64,000 nt of DNA from JAZDEY01 sp043808325 [NCBI: Candidatus Eiseniibacteriota bacterium] (lineage in GTDB: Bacteria > Arandabacterota > Arandabacteria > Arandabacterales): assembly GCA_043808325.1 (NCBI GenBank), contig JAZDEY010000048.1, positions 1-64,000 of the forward strand. Reading direction: 5' to 3'. Below, piece by piece: positions 9,479 to 16,670 of this stretch. Within the stretch, counting starts at the first letter, position 1. Each line of letters starts with the position of its first letter. A program made the position numbers and the translations under genes. The notes beneath the pieces are model-generated. The model saw only the letters and a list, made by a program, of their open reading frames with translations. It did no database searches and was not told the DNA's origin.

Positions 9479-9507
9479 CGAGCCGGCCCTGTATCAGCCG
9501 GCTCGAA
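9479..9507 (-). promoter_or_regulatory. GC-rich hairpin between selenoprotein genes 3 and 2
   Basis: The arms GAGCCGGC and GCCGGCTC enclose a 9-nt loop. No T-run follows on the minus strand, so it is more likely an mRNA-stabilising or processing hairpin than a strong terminator. Confidence 0.45.
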
Positions 9508-9540
9508 TCTATCCAAGCTCTATCTAAGCTCTTCCTTGCC

Positions 9541-10659
9541 CTATTTCAGGACAACCATTCTGCCTGAGCGCGATCCCTGCTCGGTATCGAGCCGGTAGTA
9601 ATAGATACCGCTGCCCACGCTCTTGCCGAAGCGGTCCTGCCCGTTCCAGTTGGCCGAATAAGCACCCGGCTCACGATAGGTATCCACGAGCTGGCTCACC
9701 AGCCGACCTGTCGGCGTGTAGACTGCCAGGCGCACCGTCCCCGCGCGGTTGAGTTCATAGGCAATGGTCGTCGTGCCGCTGAACGGATTGGGAGTATTCT
9801 GCCCGAGCCGCATCAAGGCCGGAAGGCGGCCGTCGCTAACTGACGCCACGCTGACTACCTTGGCGGTCACGGTCTGGAGCACCTTGTTGCGCTGCTTGCC
9901 CACGTGGACGCTGGTATCCGGATCGTTCTGGACCCAGAGGGTGGTGATTATGTCGTCCAGGTTGTAGATCGCATTGATGGGATACACCCAGTCAAAGTGG
10001 AGCGAATCCCCCTTCTGAATCGTGATCACCTGGCCGTCTATGCTGGGGATCATATCCCGGAAGGCGTACTTGCCGTCTATGTTGGCGACATGACCATGGC
10101 TTGGCGGATATACGTGATACTCTTCCGTCACCGCCAGGTAGACATCGGGCGTGGTATCGTAGATGATCGTATCCACGGCCACGATATCGAAACTCACATA
10201 GACCGAATCCCAGTCCTCGCTCGGGTACTGACTCATATTGATCCTGATGGGACTCGCAATCGCCTCAAGGCTATCCACGGCCGCGGCGAGCCACGCGAAG
10301 AACTCGGGGTAATTCGGACCTGTGCCGAAGAGATCGTTGATCTTCTTGCCGTCATAGCGGAAAGCCGGCGTGTAGTCCACGCCGTAGTAGTCGCTTACCC
10401 GCGTCTGGACGTCAAGAGTATTGAACAGATAGAAAGGATCTTGATTGTGAGGCCACCACGTATGCACCTCAACCGGAGCAACCTGCCCCGGGCGCGCATC
10501 AAAGAACGCATCAAGCGTTCCTTTGATTTGCTCGCAGTAGCCTCAACCACAGTTGGTGAAATACTCAATCAGCACGTTGCTACGCTGGACAGCAAGCACC
10601 GGTAGCGCGCTAATTAAGATAAGACCCAGAGCCAAAGCCACCATGGCGCATCTGCGCAT
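9541..10659 (-). CDS. Secreted Omp28-like selenoprotein 3 (UxxC) with FlgD-like tail
   Basis: From ATG 10659 (AGGAGGGA upstream) the frame encodes a signal peptide, then NVLIEYFTNCG, an in-frame TGA at 10545-10543 (codon 39), GYCEQIKGTLDAFF and the Omp28-like body. The tail has NTPNPFSGTTTIAY, WNGQDRFG, SGIYYYRL and MVVLK. It has an extra Cys two residues before Sec (C-G-U-G-Y-C), which the other two copies lack. It is first in transcription order. Function is inferred as a secreted selenol/thiol oxidoreductase; no substrate evidence is visible. Confidence 0.85.
10498..10527 (-). promoter_or_regulatory. SECIS-like hairpin of selenoprotein 3
   Basis: It begins 15 nt after the TGA: arms AUCAAA/UUUGAU, one bulged G, arms GAACGC/GCGUUC and loop UUGAU. 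The loop again starts 28 nt after UGA although the pairs differ from copies 1 and 2. Confidence 0.8.
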
Positions 10660-10767
10660 CGGTCCCTCCTTCTGGCCTCTCGGCCGCTATTCTTACACAG
10701 TTCGATTTTGCGCTGGTCGTATGCGCCTAACCTGTACTGAATCCTACACTTCGCCCTATGTTTGATT

Positions 10768-10796
10768 ATGATATCACGTTTGCCTTTGGAATTCAA
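10768..10796 (-). promoter_or_regulatory. Sigma-70-type promoter of selenoproteins 3 and 2
   Basis: On the minus strand TTGAAT (10796-10791) and TATCAT (10773-10768) are 17 bp apart. The block matches the promoter upstream of selenoprotein 1 (8238-8266), including AAACGTGA between the boxes. Confidence 0.65.
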
Positions 10797-10805
10797 CGTA
10801 AAACA

Positions 10806-10858
10806 GGGACACACCCCATTTTCCACCCGGATCTCGGGAGACATGGGGACACATCCCC
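10806..10858. repeat. Paired GGGACACAYCCCC motifs flanking a small inverted repeat
   Basis: GGGACACACCCC (10806-10817) and GGGGACACATCCCC (10845-10858, near-palindromic) flank CCCG/CGGG arms. The layout resembles the short palindromic debris often seen at REP-type or lost mobile-element sites; no transposase is present. Confidence 0.35.
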
Positions 10859-10887
10859 AATATGAGCGCGGATGGTAGAGATCTGAC

Positions 10888-11523
10888 CTACCACTCGGCG
10901 GGCTTGTGAATCCTCGTCCCATCGGGAAGGATGAAGGGATTAGGGAATTGGTGCTTGATGTATTGCACCCGCCCAATAGAGAAGGACATAGGTGCTATCT
11001 GTACAAGCTCCTTGTTCTTCCGGGCGTAAGGGAATGCGAAGAGGATATCATTCTGAGGAAACAATCGAGAACACACACGAACCAAGGGGCTGAAGTCCGT
11101 ATCGCCTGATACGATCACTAGTGCGTCGGCACGATCGTCAATGAACAATTCCATGGCACGCACCGCAATCGCCACATCCGTTTCCTTCTCCTCATGCTTG
11201 ATGATCCAGCTTTGGCAGCTGTCGCAGAACACCTCTTTCACCTTGAACCGGGCGAGCTCTACCTCGATCCCGGTAGTCCTGAGACAGCGCATGTATGTCT
11301 CGTGGCGTAAGACCTTGCCGGGATCTCTCGGACTAAGATAATGCGGGGGTGCTGAGAAGTAACGAACCCCAGCAAGGCATGCATCTTTGCCAAACATATA
11401 CAAATAGGATGTGCACAGAGATCCGACATTGAGCCACTTAGCACGCTGGCCGGTGTTGCGCTTGAGTTCTAGGGTCGAGTGGTAGAGATTGAATCCATCA
11501 ATTAGGAAGGCAACACGTCTCAT
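10888..11523 (-). CDS. NYN-domain ribonuclease-like protein
   Basis: The start at ATG 11523 gives MRRVAFLIDGFNLYHS, the N-terminal Asp-bearing strand of NYN/PIN-like nucleases. Further acidic residues lie in KETDVAIAVRAMELFIDD and VSGDTDFSPLVRV, completing the metal site. Two Cys pairs (CDSC) may bind zinc. NYN proteins of this type (LabA/DUF88-like) cut RNA or act in RNA turnover. The start codon directly follows a terminator-like hairpin and T-run, so expression may depend on read-through. Confidence 0.8.
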   Translation of the reverse strand: MRRVAFLIDGFNLYHSTLELKRNTGQRAKWLNVGSLCTSYLYMFGKDACLAGVRYFSAPPHYLSPRDPGKVLRHETYMRCLRTTGIEVELARFKVKEVFCDSCQSWIIKHEEKETDVAIAVRAMELFIDDRADALVIVSGDTDFSPLVRVCSRLFPQNDILFAFPYARKNKELVQIAPMSFSIGRVQYIKHQFPNPFILPDGTRIHKPAEW

Positions 11524-11556
11524 AAAAAAACCCCCGGATCGTAACCCAGGGGGGGC
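11524..11556 (-). terminator. Terminator-like hairpin with T7 run just 5' of the NYN start codon
   Basis: On the minus strand a run of C and a run of G pair around TGGGTTACGATC, and seven T residues follow and touch the ATG. A second hairpin (GCGAGC/GCTCGC, about 11562-11577) precedes it. With a promoter upstream this looks like an attenuator or the end of a small leader RNA of about 65 nt. Confidence 0.6.
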
Positions 11557-11594
11557 CGGCGAGCCGTAGCTCGCTGGGGATGATTTCTGCATAT

Positions 11595-11623
11595 ATTATC
11601 GACCCATCGCGCACCTCTGTCAA
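11595..11623 (-). promoter_or_regulatory. Strong sigma-70-type promoter of the NYN leader
   Basis: On the minus strand TTGACA (11623-11618) and GATAAT (11600-11595) are separated by exactly 17 bp. A start near 11588 would give a leader of about 65 nt before the NYN ATG. Confidence 0.75.
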
Positions 11624-11697
11624 GCGTTTTCTTGCGATCCCCTGGGATTAGGAAGGGACATCATGACCCGGGGGATGGGGGAAAGGGAGACCGAGTC

Positions 11698-12009
11698 TCA
11701 GCAGCAGGGCACCTTGGGCGAGTCCGGCCCACCGCCGCAGTCGCAGGTGGGTTCGGTGCCTCTAAGGGCACCCGTGATCACAGCGGCAGCGCATCCAACG
11801 CCTGCTGTGACTTCGATCGCGCCGGTGGCACAATTGCGTGCGCAGGCCCCGCACTCCATACACAGGTCCCTGTCGGTGACAACTGCCTTGCCGTCCCTCA
11901 CCTCGAAGACCCCGTGAGGGCAGACCATCTCGCAGAGGCCGCACCCGATGCACCTGGCGGGATCGAATCTCAACGAGGCAACATCCTTTAGATACTTCAG
12001 GCGTTCCAT
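11698..12009 (-). CDS. hgcB: HgcB, ferredoxin partner of mercury methylation
   Basis: The 103-residue protein has two [4Fe-4S] motifs, CIGCGLCEMVCP (20-31) and CMECGACARNC (50-60), a conserved Cys in AGVGCAA (Cys73), and the C-terminal vicinal pair PCC (102-103) that is characteristic of HgcB. It starts MERLKYLKDV, like known HgcB. It supplies electrons to the corrinoid of HgcA during methylation of Hg(II). It lies 11 bp after hgcA, as usual. Confidence 0.93.
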   Translation of the reverse strand: MERLKYLKDVASLRFDPARCIGCGLCEMVCPHGVFEVRDGKAVVTDRDLCMECGACARNCATGAIEVTAGVGCAAAVITGALRGTEPTCDCGGGPDSPKVPCC

Positions 12010-12020
12010 CTGGATACCCC

Positions 12021-13076
12021 CTACATCCCTCTGAATGAAACTGTTTGAACGAATCTAGACGCGAGCCAGATGCCCACCCCCACAAGACCTCCCGCGATCT
12101 GCAACGGGACTGCGATTCGCATCTCCCGCTTCACACCCGACAACGACGTGTAGGTCGAGGCACCTGTGAAGTTCATGGTCAAGAACGAGGCTATGGTCGG
12201 TATAAGCGCGGCCCATGCGACGACCTCAAGAAGATTGTGCCCCGCAAGGCCGGTCAGCAAGGAAACGACGAATATACCGAGGCCCGCCGCCAAACCCTTC
12301 AGCGAGAAGGCCCGCCCCGGCAGCCAGGGAAGGAGCACGGGGCCCACAAAGACACCGCCCAAATAGGCAAGCAGCAAGTTCCCCGCTGACCGAAAGCCGA
12401 CATCCAGAACCCGACTGCTTGCATATCCCCCCCTGCCAATGCCGGCCAACAAGAGGAATACGGCAGCAGCGATGACCAAGTACTTCAAGCTTACGACAAA
12501 TTCGACGCGGGTTTGCCGAAGCCGATCAATCGTGGCAAACCTTACGCGCCGCATATCGAGGGTCGCCACCATACCTGCATCGAGGAAAGGCCGCACGTCA
12601 CGGGCGCGCACGGGGCCGTAGGTCACTGAGAAGCCGGAGCCCTTCCTGACTTCGTGCGCCGCCACTCCGGGGGCTCCGAGCTGCGGAAGAATAAGCCTAC
12701 GATGGGTGATGACCTCGCCGAGGCGTGTGCGCTCGATGCGATCCAGTATTTCCTGAGTTCCAAAAGTGCCTTTTCCGGCAGCGCACCATACATTGATGCC
12801 CTTGGTATCGAGAACCATGATCCACGCGTCGAGCCCGGCGAGCTCACGCCTGAGACTATCGAAGCTCAACTTGTAGTTAGCCGTGACAAGTACGGGCGAG
12901 GTCCGGTCGGGATTGCCGACCGCGTATAGGCCAGGGGCAACCGTGTACTTCATGCGGCCGATGGACCAGTTTGCCTTGAGGCTTCCCCTTCTGTCGGCCC
13001 GGGTGAGGTCGGTCGCGACCTTTGGCACTCTCCCGACTGCGGTGTCTGTCCAACCTATGATGTATGCTGTGTCCAA
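12021..13076 (-). CDS. hgcA: HgcA, corrinoid protein of mercury methylation
   Basis: The N-terminal soluble domain contains the diagnostic cap-helix motif NVWCAAGKG, with Cys98 as the expected lower ligand to the cobalamin. About five transmembrane segments follow from residue ~195 (FVVSLKYLVIAAAVFLLLAG, LLLAYLGGVFVG, LAAGLGIFVVSLL and others). HgcA passes a methyl group from corrinoid to Hg(II), giving methylmercury. The likely start is TTG 13076 with GAGGG upstream. The 351-residue length fits the family. Confidence 0.93.
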   Translation of the reverse strand: MDTAYIIGWTDTAVGRVPKVATDLTRADRRGSLKANWSIGRMKYTVAPGLYAVGNPDRTSPVLVTANYKLSFDSLRRELAGLDAWIMVLDTKGINVWCAAGKGTFGTQEILDRIERTRLGEVITHRRLILPQLGAPGVAAHEVRKGSGFSVTYGPVRARDVRPFLDAGMVATLDMRRVRFATIDRLRQTRVEFVVSLKYLVIAAAVFLLLAGIGRGGYASSRVLDVGFRSAGNLLLAYLGGVFVGPVLLPWLPGRAFSLKGLAAGLGIFVVSLLTGLAGHNLLEVVAWAALIPTIASFLTMNFTGASTYTSLSGVKREMRIAVPLQIAGGLVGVGIWLASRFVQTVSFRGM

Positions 13077-13094
13077 TGCTGATTCCCTCTGAGT

Positions 13095-13765
13095 CTATGC
13101 ACGCACCAGGAAATAGAAGCCCACTCCCAGCATCAGCACGCCTGAAATGATCTTTAGGGCGGGCATTACCTTGGTCGCCCGCAGCGCCCACTTTCCAAGA
13201 CCGACGCCCAAGAGCACTCCTACCAGGGGAAGGCTGAAGCCCACACCGAACGCTGCCATCAGCAGCGCCCCCTTGATCGCCTGCCCCTGGAGGGCCACTA
13301 CCCCCAATATGCCAAGGAGGGCGGGGCTGCAACAGGATACGGCACAGGTGGCCGATGAGCCGCCCAGCGCGGAGCCCAAGACCAAAGCTCCCAGCACTCC
13401 TCTGGCACCCGTTGTTCCGGCCTTGCCTAGAGGACGGAAAGCCGGCAGCCTAAAGGGAGACAGCCCCAGGCTCATCAAGCCAAAGAGGATCAGCACGAAG
13501 CCGAGCACCAGCCTGCTATAACGGTTGAAGGTCTCACCGACAAGTTGGCCCGCGTATCCCATGGCGGCGCCGATCGCGGCCAACGCAAGAATAGAGCCCG
13601 CCGCGTGGTCTCGCCGGTCCCGACATACCCGGTGATCGCTCCGACCACAGGCAGGCTGCAGCAGGTCGAGGCAACTGCACTGAGCATCCCCAGGAGCACC
13701 AGGGCAGCCACCACTGTGATGCCTATTCCGGGGGCCTCAAGCGCTCGGTTTATCCATTCCTGCAT
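13095..13765 (-). pseudogene. CcdA/DsbD-like membrane thiol transporter, interrupted by a one-base frameshift
   Basis: One frame starts at ATG 13765 (MQEWINRALEAPGIGIT) and contains VASTCCSLPVVGAITGYVG. The next frame continues with AAIGAAMGYAGQLVGE and a second cysteine segment SATCAVSCCSPALLGILG. The frames join if one base is added at the GGG run near 13595. Together they give a six-helix CcdA-type protein with paired cysteines, which moves reducing power across the membrane. It may be a real disruption or an assembly indel. It sits directly before hgcA, so its reductant could serve the Cys-rich neighbour or HgcAB. Confidence 0.65.
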
Positions 13766-13803
13766 AAGGCTGTCGCCTCCATCAATCGGATGGCACTGTG
13801 GTG

Positions 13804-14517
13804 CTACTTCCCGGGGCAGCACCCTGACGCGCCGGCAGTGGTACCGCACGCGCCCGGCGCACATCCCACCGCACACGTCACGCGCACATAGTCTCTCAAG
13901 AGCGCGTCCTCGGTGATCTCTCCCTTGACCACGCTCGGGGCGCAGGTCTTCCCAAGCAGGACAACTGCGGGAAATCCATCGACGGCGAGAGCGCTCACAA
14001 GTTTCTTAAACCGAGGGTCATTCGGCTTCAGGATCAGCGCACCGGCCTGAACTCCCTTCCCACTCAGGGTCCCCGAGACCTGCTGGATCACCCGTGTGGC
14101 GGCCCCGGTTTCCTGGGCATCCGCTCCCGCCAGGAGCACGAAAGCGAAATCCTTCTCCGGCGCGAGGTCGGCAAGGCCGGGTGAAGTCGCGACGGCCACC
14201 GCGCGATCGGTCTCGATCGGCACCTCTGCAGCCTTCCGGTTCGCCCTAATCAGCGACCAAGCCGCAACCGCGATTGCTGCCGCTATGACCACGATAAAGA
14301 TGATTGACCTGAACCTGAATACTCCGCGCCACCCACACGGACTGCCCCCCGAGTCTGCCTGAGGTCCACAGCAGTCCGGACCGCACGAGCTGGGGCCGCT
14401 CGAGCTAGGTCCGCACGAGCAGGCCCCCTCAGGGCCGGTGCGAGGGGCCGGCCGACCACTTGATGCATCTGAGGAGCGATTTCCCTCATCACGATCTTGC
14501 TTATCTCTGGAACTCAT
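13804..14517 (-). CDS. Cys-rich membrane-anchored thioredoxin-like protein
   Basis: The ATG at 14517 (MSSRDKQDRDEG) has GGAGG upstream. A Cys/Gly/Ser/Pro-rich segment (ACSCGPSSSG, CGPDCCGPQ) precedes one transmembrane helix (IIFIVVIAAAIAVAAWSLI). A periplasmic thioredoxin-like domain follows, with FPAVVLLGKTC, and the C-terminus is again Cys-rich (CAVGCAPGACG, GCCPGK). It may bind soft metals such as Hg or Cu, or exchange thiols with the CcdA-like protein. No named family was recognised. Confidence 0.6.
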   Translation of the reverse strand: MSSRDKQDRDEGNRSSDASSGRPAPRTGPEGACSCGPSSSGPSSCGPDCCGPQADSGGSPCGWRGVFRFRSIIFIVVIAAAIAVAAWSLIRANRKAAEVPIETDRAVAVATSPGLADLAPEKDFAFVLLAGADAQETGAATRVIQQVSGTLSGKGVQAGALILKPNDPRFKKLVSALAVDGFPAVVLLGKTCAPSVVKGEITEDALLRDYVRVTCAVGCAPGACGTTAGASGCCPGK

Positions 14518-14545
14518 CTCTTCGCCTCCTGGTGTCTGAAGTAGT

Positions 14546-15010
14546 CTAAGGAGCACACTTGCACTTGTCGTCCCGTACCGTCTCAGTCGCATCGGCAAGC
14601 AGCCCGAGCGACGTCAGGACATCCTTCCTGCGTGCTGACGGTATCCGGCTGAGGATCTGTTTCGAGTAATCATCCGAGCAGCGCCCAAGCCGCCTGGCAA
14701 GATCGAGGCCCTTGTCGGTGAGCCCCACACAGACCCGCCTTCTATCCTCCGGGCTCGCCTCGCGCGCGACAACTCCGTCACGGACCAGGACGTCGATCAC
14801 GCGGGTCATCGTGCTTATGGTGACCCCCATCTCGTGACTCAGCGCCTTCATCGACAGCGTCCCTCTGCGCGCCAGAGTCTCGATCGTGTAGCATTGGGAC
14901 AGGGTGATCCCGCGGCAGACCTTCTGGTCGCGATCCAGCAGACTAAGGTTCCGGACCAGCCGTCCGATCAACCGTGAGAACTCTTTGCGGGCTCCACTCT
15001 CAGTCTTCAT
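14546..15010 (-). CDS. MarR-family transcriptional regulator
   Basis: A 154-residue winged-helix protein with the MarR pattern ITLSQCYTIETLARRG, MKALSHEMGVTISTMTRVID, and the wing SPEDRRRVCVGLTDKG. It ends with CKC, which could sense a metal or thiol oxidant. It is first in the apparent operon that leads to hgcAB, so it is a good candidate for their regulator. Operator-like repeats overlap its own promoter. Confidence 0.85.
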   Translation of the reverse strand: MKTESGARKEFSRLIGRLVRNLSLLDRDQKVCRGITLSQCYTIETLARRGTLSMKALSHEMGVTISTMTRVIDVLVRDGVVAREASPEDRRRVCVGLTDKGLDLARRLGRCSDDYSKQILSRIPSARRKDVLTSLGLLADATETVRDDKCKCAP

Positions 15011-15045
15011 AGCACCGCCATCCGATCTGCATTGCCATCGATCAG

Positions 15046-15092
15046 TACTTGTATCATGCAGTCATTGTAATATACAAGTAATGTTGTGTCAA
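15046..15092 (-). promoter_or_regulatory. Promoter and operator-like repeats upstream of marR-hgcAB
   Basis: On the minus strand TTGACA (15092-15087) and TACAAT (15069-15064) are 17 bp apart. A perfect TTGTA-ATA-TACAA palindrome (15065-15077) covers the -10 box, and TACTTGTAT (15046-15054) pairs with ATACAAGTA (15072-15080). This arrangement fits autorepression by the MarR protein. Confidence 0.75.
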
Positions 15093-15119
15093 GAGGATTT
15101 GCTGTCCATTGATAGGGTC

Positions 15120-15275
15120 GGGAACAGACATCGTGACCCCGGTCAGGGAGCTCGTCCCCATCTGACGCGGCCCGAAGAGGAAGTATGACTTCCGGTGCAC
15201 CATGGAGGAAAGATCCAGAGTGCGAGGGATGAATTCGGACGTGTCGGTATGTTGTCCTGTCGGAGCCATCGTCAC
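15120..15275 (-). pseudogene. Remnant of a DUF4143-type AAA ATPase
   Basis: The minus strand encodes IPRTLDLSSMVHRKSYFLFGPRQMGTSSL, written here as overlapping parts IPRTLDLSSM, RKSYFLFGPRQ and MGTSSL. This matches the N-terminus of AAA ATPases of the DUF4143 type, except that the Walker A Lys is gone (MGTSS for TGKSS). The frame soon loses similarity, so only a decayed start remains. It fills much of the 15011-15446 gap. Confidence 0.45.
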
Positions 15276-15382
15276 TTATCATGATATATGACGAAACTGC
15301 TGTCAGGACGAATTGTGCCGCAGCATCCTGCCGACACACGCAGCCAGAGTTTAGCCACAACGATCAGGTGGACAGGAAATGC

Positions 15383-15435
15383 TTGACGGGTGGCAGGATG
15401 TGGATTAGAATAGCTATGGTAATCCACATCGTGGA
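15383..15435 (+). promoter_or_regulatory. Promoter and operator-like repeats of the mazEF-type pair
   Basis: TTGACG (15383-15388) and TAGAAT (15406-15411) are 17 bp apart. GGATTA (15402-15407) and TAATCC (15420-15425) form an inverted repeat across the -10 box, and TCCAC/GTGGA (15423-15435) forms another. These fit autorepression by a ribbon-helix-helix antitoxin. Confidence 0.6.
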
Positions 15436-15446
15436 TGGAGGCGCAC

Positions 15447-15680
15447 ATGAAGACGGTTCAAATGACTCTGGACGAGGACTTGGTCAAAGCGGTGGATGAG
15501 GCCGCGAGACGATTGCGCACCACACGGTCGGCATTTACCCGGAGGGCCTTGCGCGAGGCGCTGAGCGCCTTGTCTGCTCGGGAGCTTGAACGTCAGCACC
15601 GGCGAGGATATGGCGCGCGCCCGGTGAAGCGCGGCGAATTCAGTGTCTGGGAGAAGGAACAAGAGTGGGGTGATGAATGA
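15447..15680 (+). CDS. Ribbon-helix-helix antitoxin (MazE-like)
   Basis: ATG 15447 has GGAGG upstream and gives MKTVQMTLDEDLVKAVDEAA, the beta strand and first helix of an RHH DNA-binding protein. A charged C-terminus (RGEFSVWEKEQEWGDE) would bind and block the toxin. Its stop overlaps the toxin start by four bases (ATGA), typical of toxin-antitoxin pairs. Confidence 0.85.
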   Translation: MKTVQMTLDEDLVKAVDEAARRLRTTRSAFTRRALREALSALSARELERQHRRGYGARPVKRGEFSVWEKEQEWGDE

Positions 15681-15988
15681 GGCGGGGGGAGATTCGGTGG
15701 TACGCGTTCAAGCGTCCGGACAAACCGCGTCCTGTGCTGATTCTCACGCGTGACTCGATACTGGAGTATCTGGGCGAGGTCACCGTGGCTCCCGTGACCT
15801 CAGCCGTTAGAGACATCCCTAGCGAGGTATTGCTTTCCAAAGTTGACGGGATGTCCGGGGACTGCGCAATCAACTGCGATCACATTCAGACGGTTTCCAA
15901 GGGGAAGATCGGGTCGGTCATCACGGTTGTCTCACCTTCGAAGATGGCGCAAGTGGCGAGAGCAATTCGGTTCGCCCTGGATCTCTGA
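15677..15988 (+). CDS. MazF/PemK-family endoribonuclease toxin
   Basis: A 103-residue protein with the MazF signature: MRRGEIRWYAF, KPRPVLILTRD, VTVAPVTSAVRDIPSEV, and SGDCAINCDHIQTV. MazF toxins cut mRNA at short motifs. It is partner to the preceding antitoxin. Length and motifs are complete, so it should be active. Confidence 0.9.
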   Translation: MRRGEIRWYAFKRPDKPRPVLILTRDSILEYLGEVTVAPVTSAVRDIPSEVLLSKVDGMSGDCAINCDHIQTVSKGKIGSVITVVSPSKMAQVARAIRFALDL

Positions 15989-16071
15989 GCCTGGCACAGG
16001 ATCTGGCCACGGTCCACCCTCCTGCTGTAATTATGCACTTGAAATGCACAATTGCAGGCGGACAATCACCT

Positions 16072-16665
16072 TCAAACTCTCCGGGCGACCAGGAGCCCAC
16101 TGCCGATGGGTACGACCTGGGCATCCACCCGCTTGTCCCGCAGAGCACGCTTGAGGAAGGGCGCCACATCGTCGCGGTGGCTTATGACGTTATCCGCAAC
16201 AAGCAGTCCCCCGGCCACCATCTTGGGGACCACGGCTTCGTAGCACTTGGTATAGAGCGGCTTCTCGAGATCAAGAAAACAGAAGGCGACCTTCTTGTAG
16301 CGCGGCAGGTGCTTGAGGGCATCGCCCACGACGAGACAGACCACGTCCTCGATGCCCGCCGCGGCAAGCGTTGCGCGGGCGAGCGTGGCCTTGGCCTCCG
16401 AGATCTCGAAGGTCATAATCTTCCGTCCCGCAGCCCGCGCTGCGAGCGAAAGCCAGAGGCTCGAGTAGCCGCCGCTCGTTCCAAGCTCGAGATAGGTTCC
16501 TTCGGGAGCGCTTGCCGCCAGGAGCGCCAGGAACTTCCCCGTGGCGGGAGGCACCTGGCGGAGCCGATCAAAATGAAACTTGGCCCCCTGCTTCCGGTGC
16601 TCGGCATCGAGGCGCTCGAGGTAGCGCATACGCTTCAAGACCCGGTCAGGTATGTTATGAAACAC
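16072..16665 (-). CDS. Class I SAM-dependent O-methyltransferase
   Basis: The 197-residue protein has the SAM-binding loop YLELGTSGGYSSLWL, the acidic strand IMTFEIS, and a DLEKPLYTKCYE segment like the catechol/caffeoyl O-methyltransferase class. The start appears to be GTG 16665, seven bases after the rubrerythrin stop, so the two are cotranscribed. Substrate is unknown. Confidence 0.8.
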   Translation of the reverse strand: MFHNIPDRVLKRMRYLERLDAEHRKQGAKFHFDRLRQVPPATGKFLALLAASAPEGTYLELGTSGGYSSLWLSLAARAAGRKIMTFEISEAKATLARATLAAAGIEDVVCLVVGDALKHLPRYKKVAFCFLDLEKPLYTKCYEAVVPKMVAGGLLVADNVISHRDDVAPFLKRALRDKRVDAQVVPIGSGLLVARRV

Positions 16666-16670
16666 TGCGC

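Noticed and set aside
7047-10659. Ordinary stop codons making three pseudogenes
   Set aside because: All three TGA codons lie at the same redox Cys position, only TGA (never TAA or TAG) is used, the frames are otherwise intact, and hairpins with compensatory changes follow.
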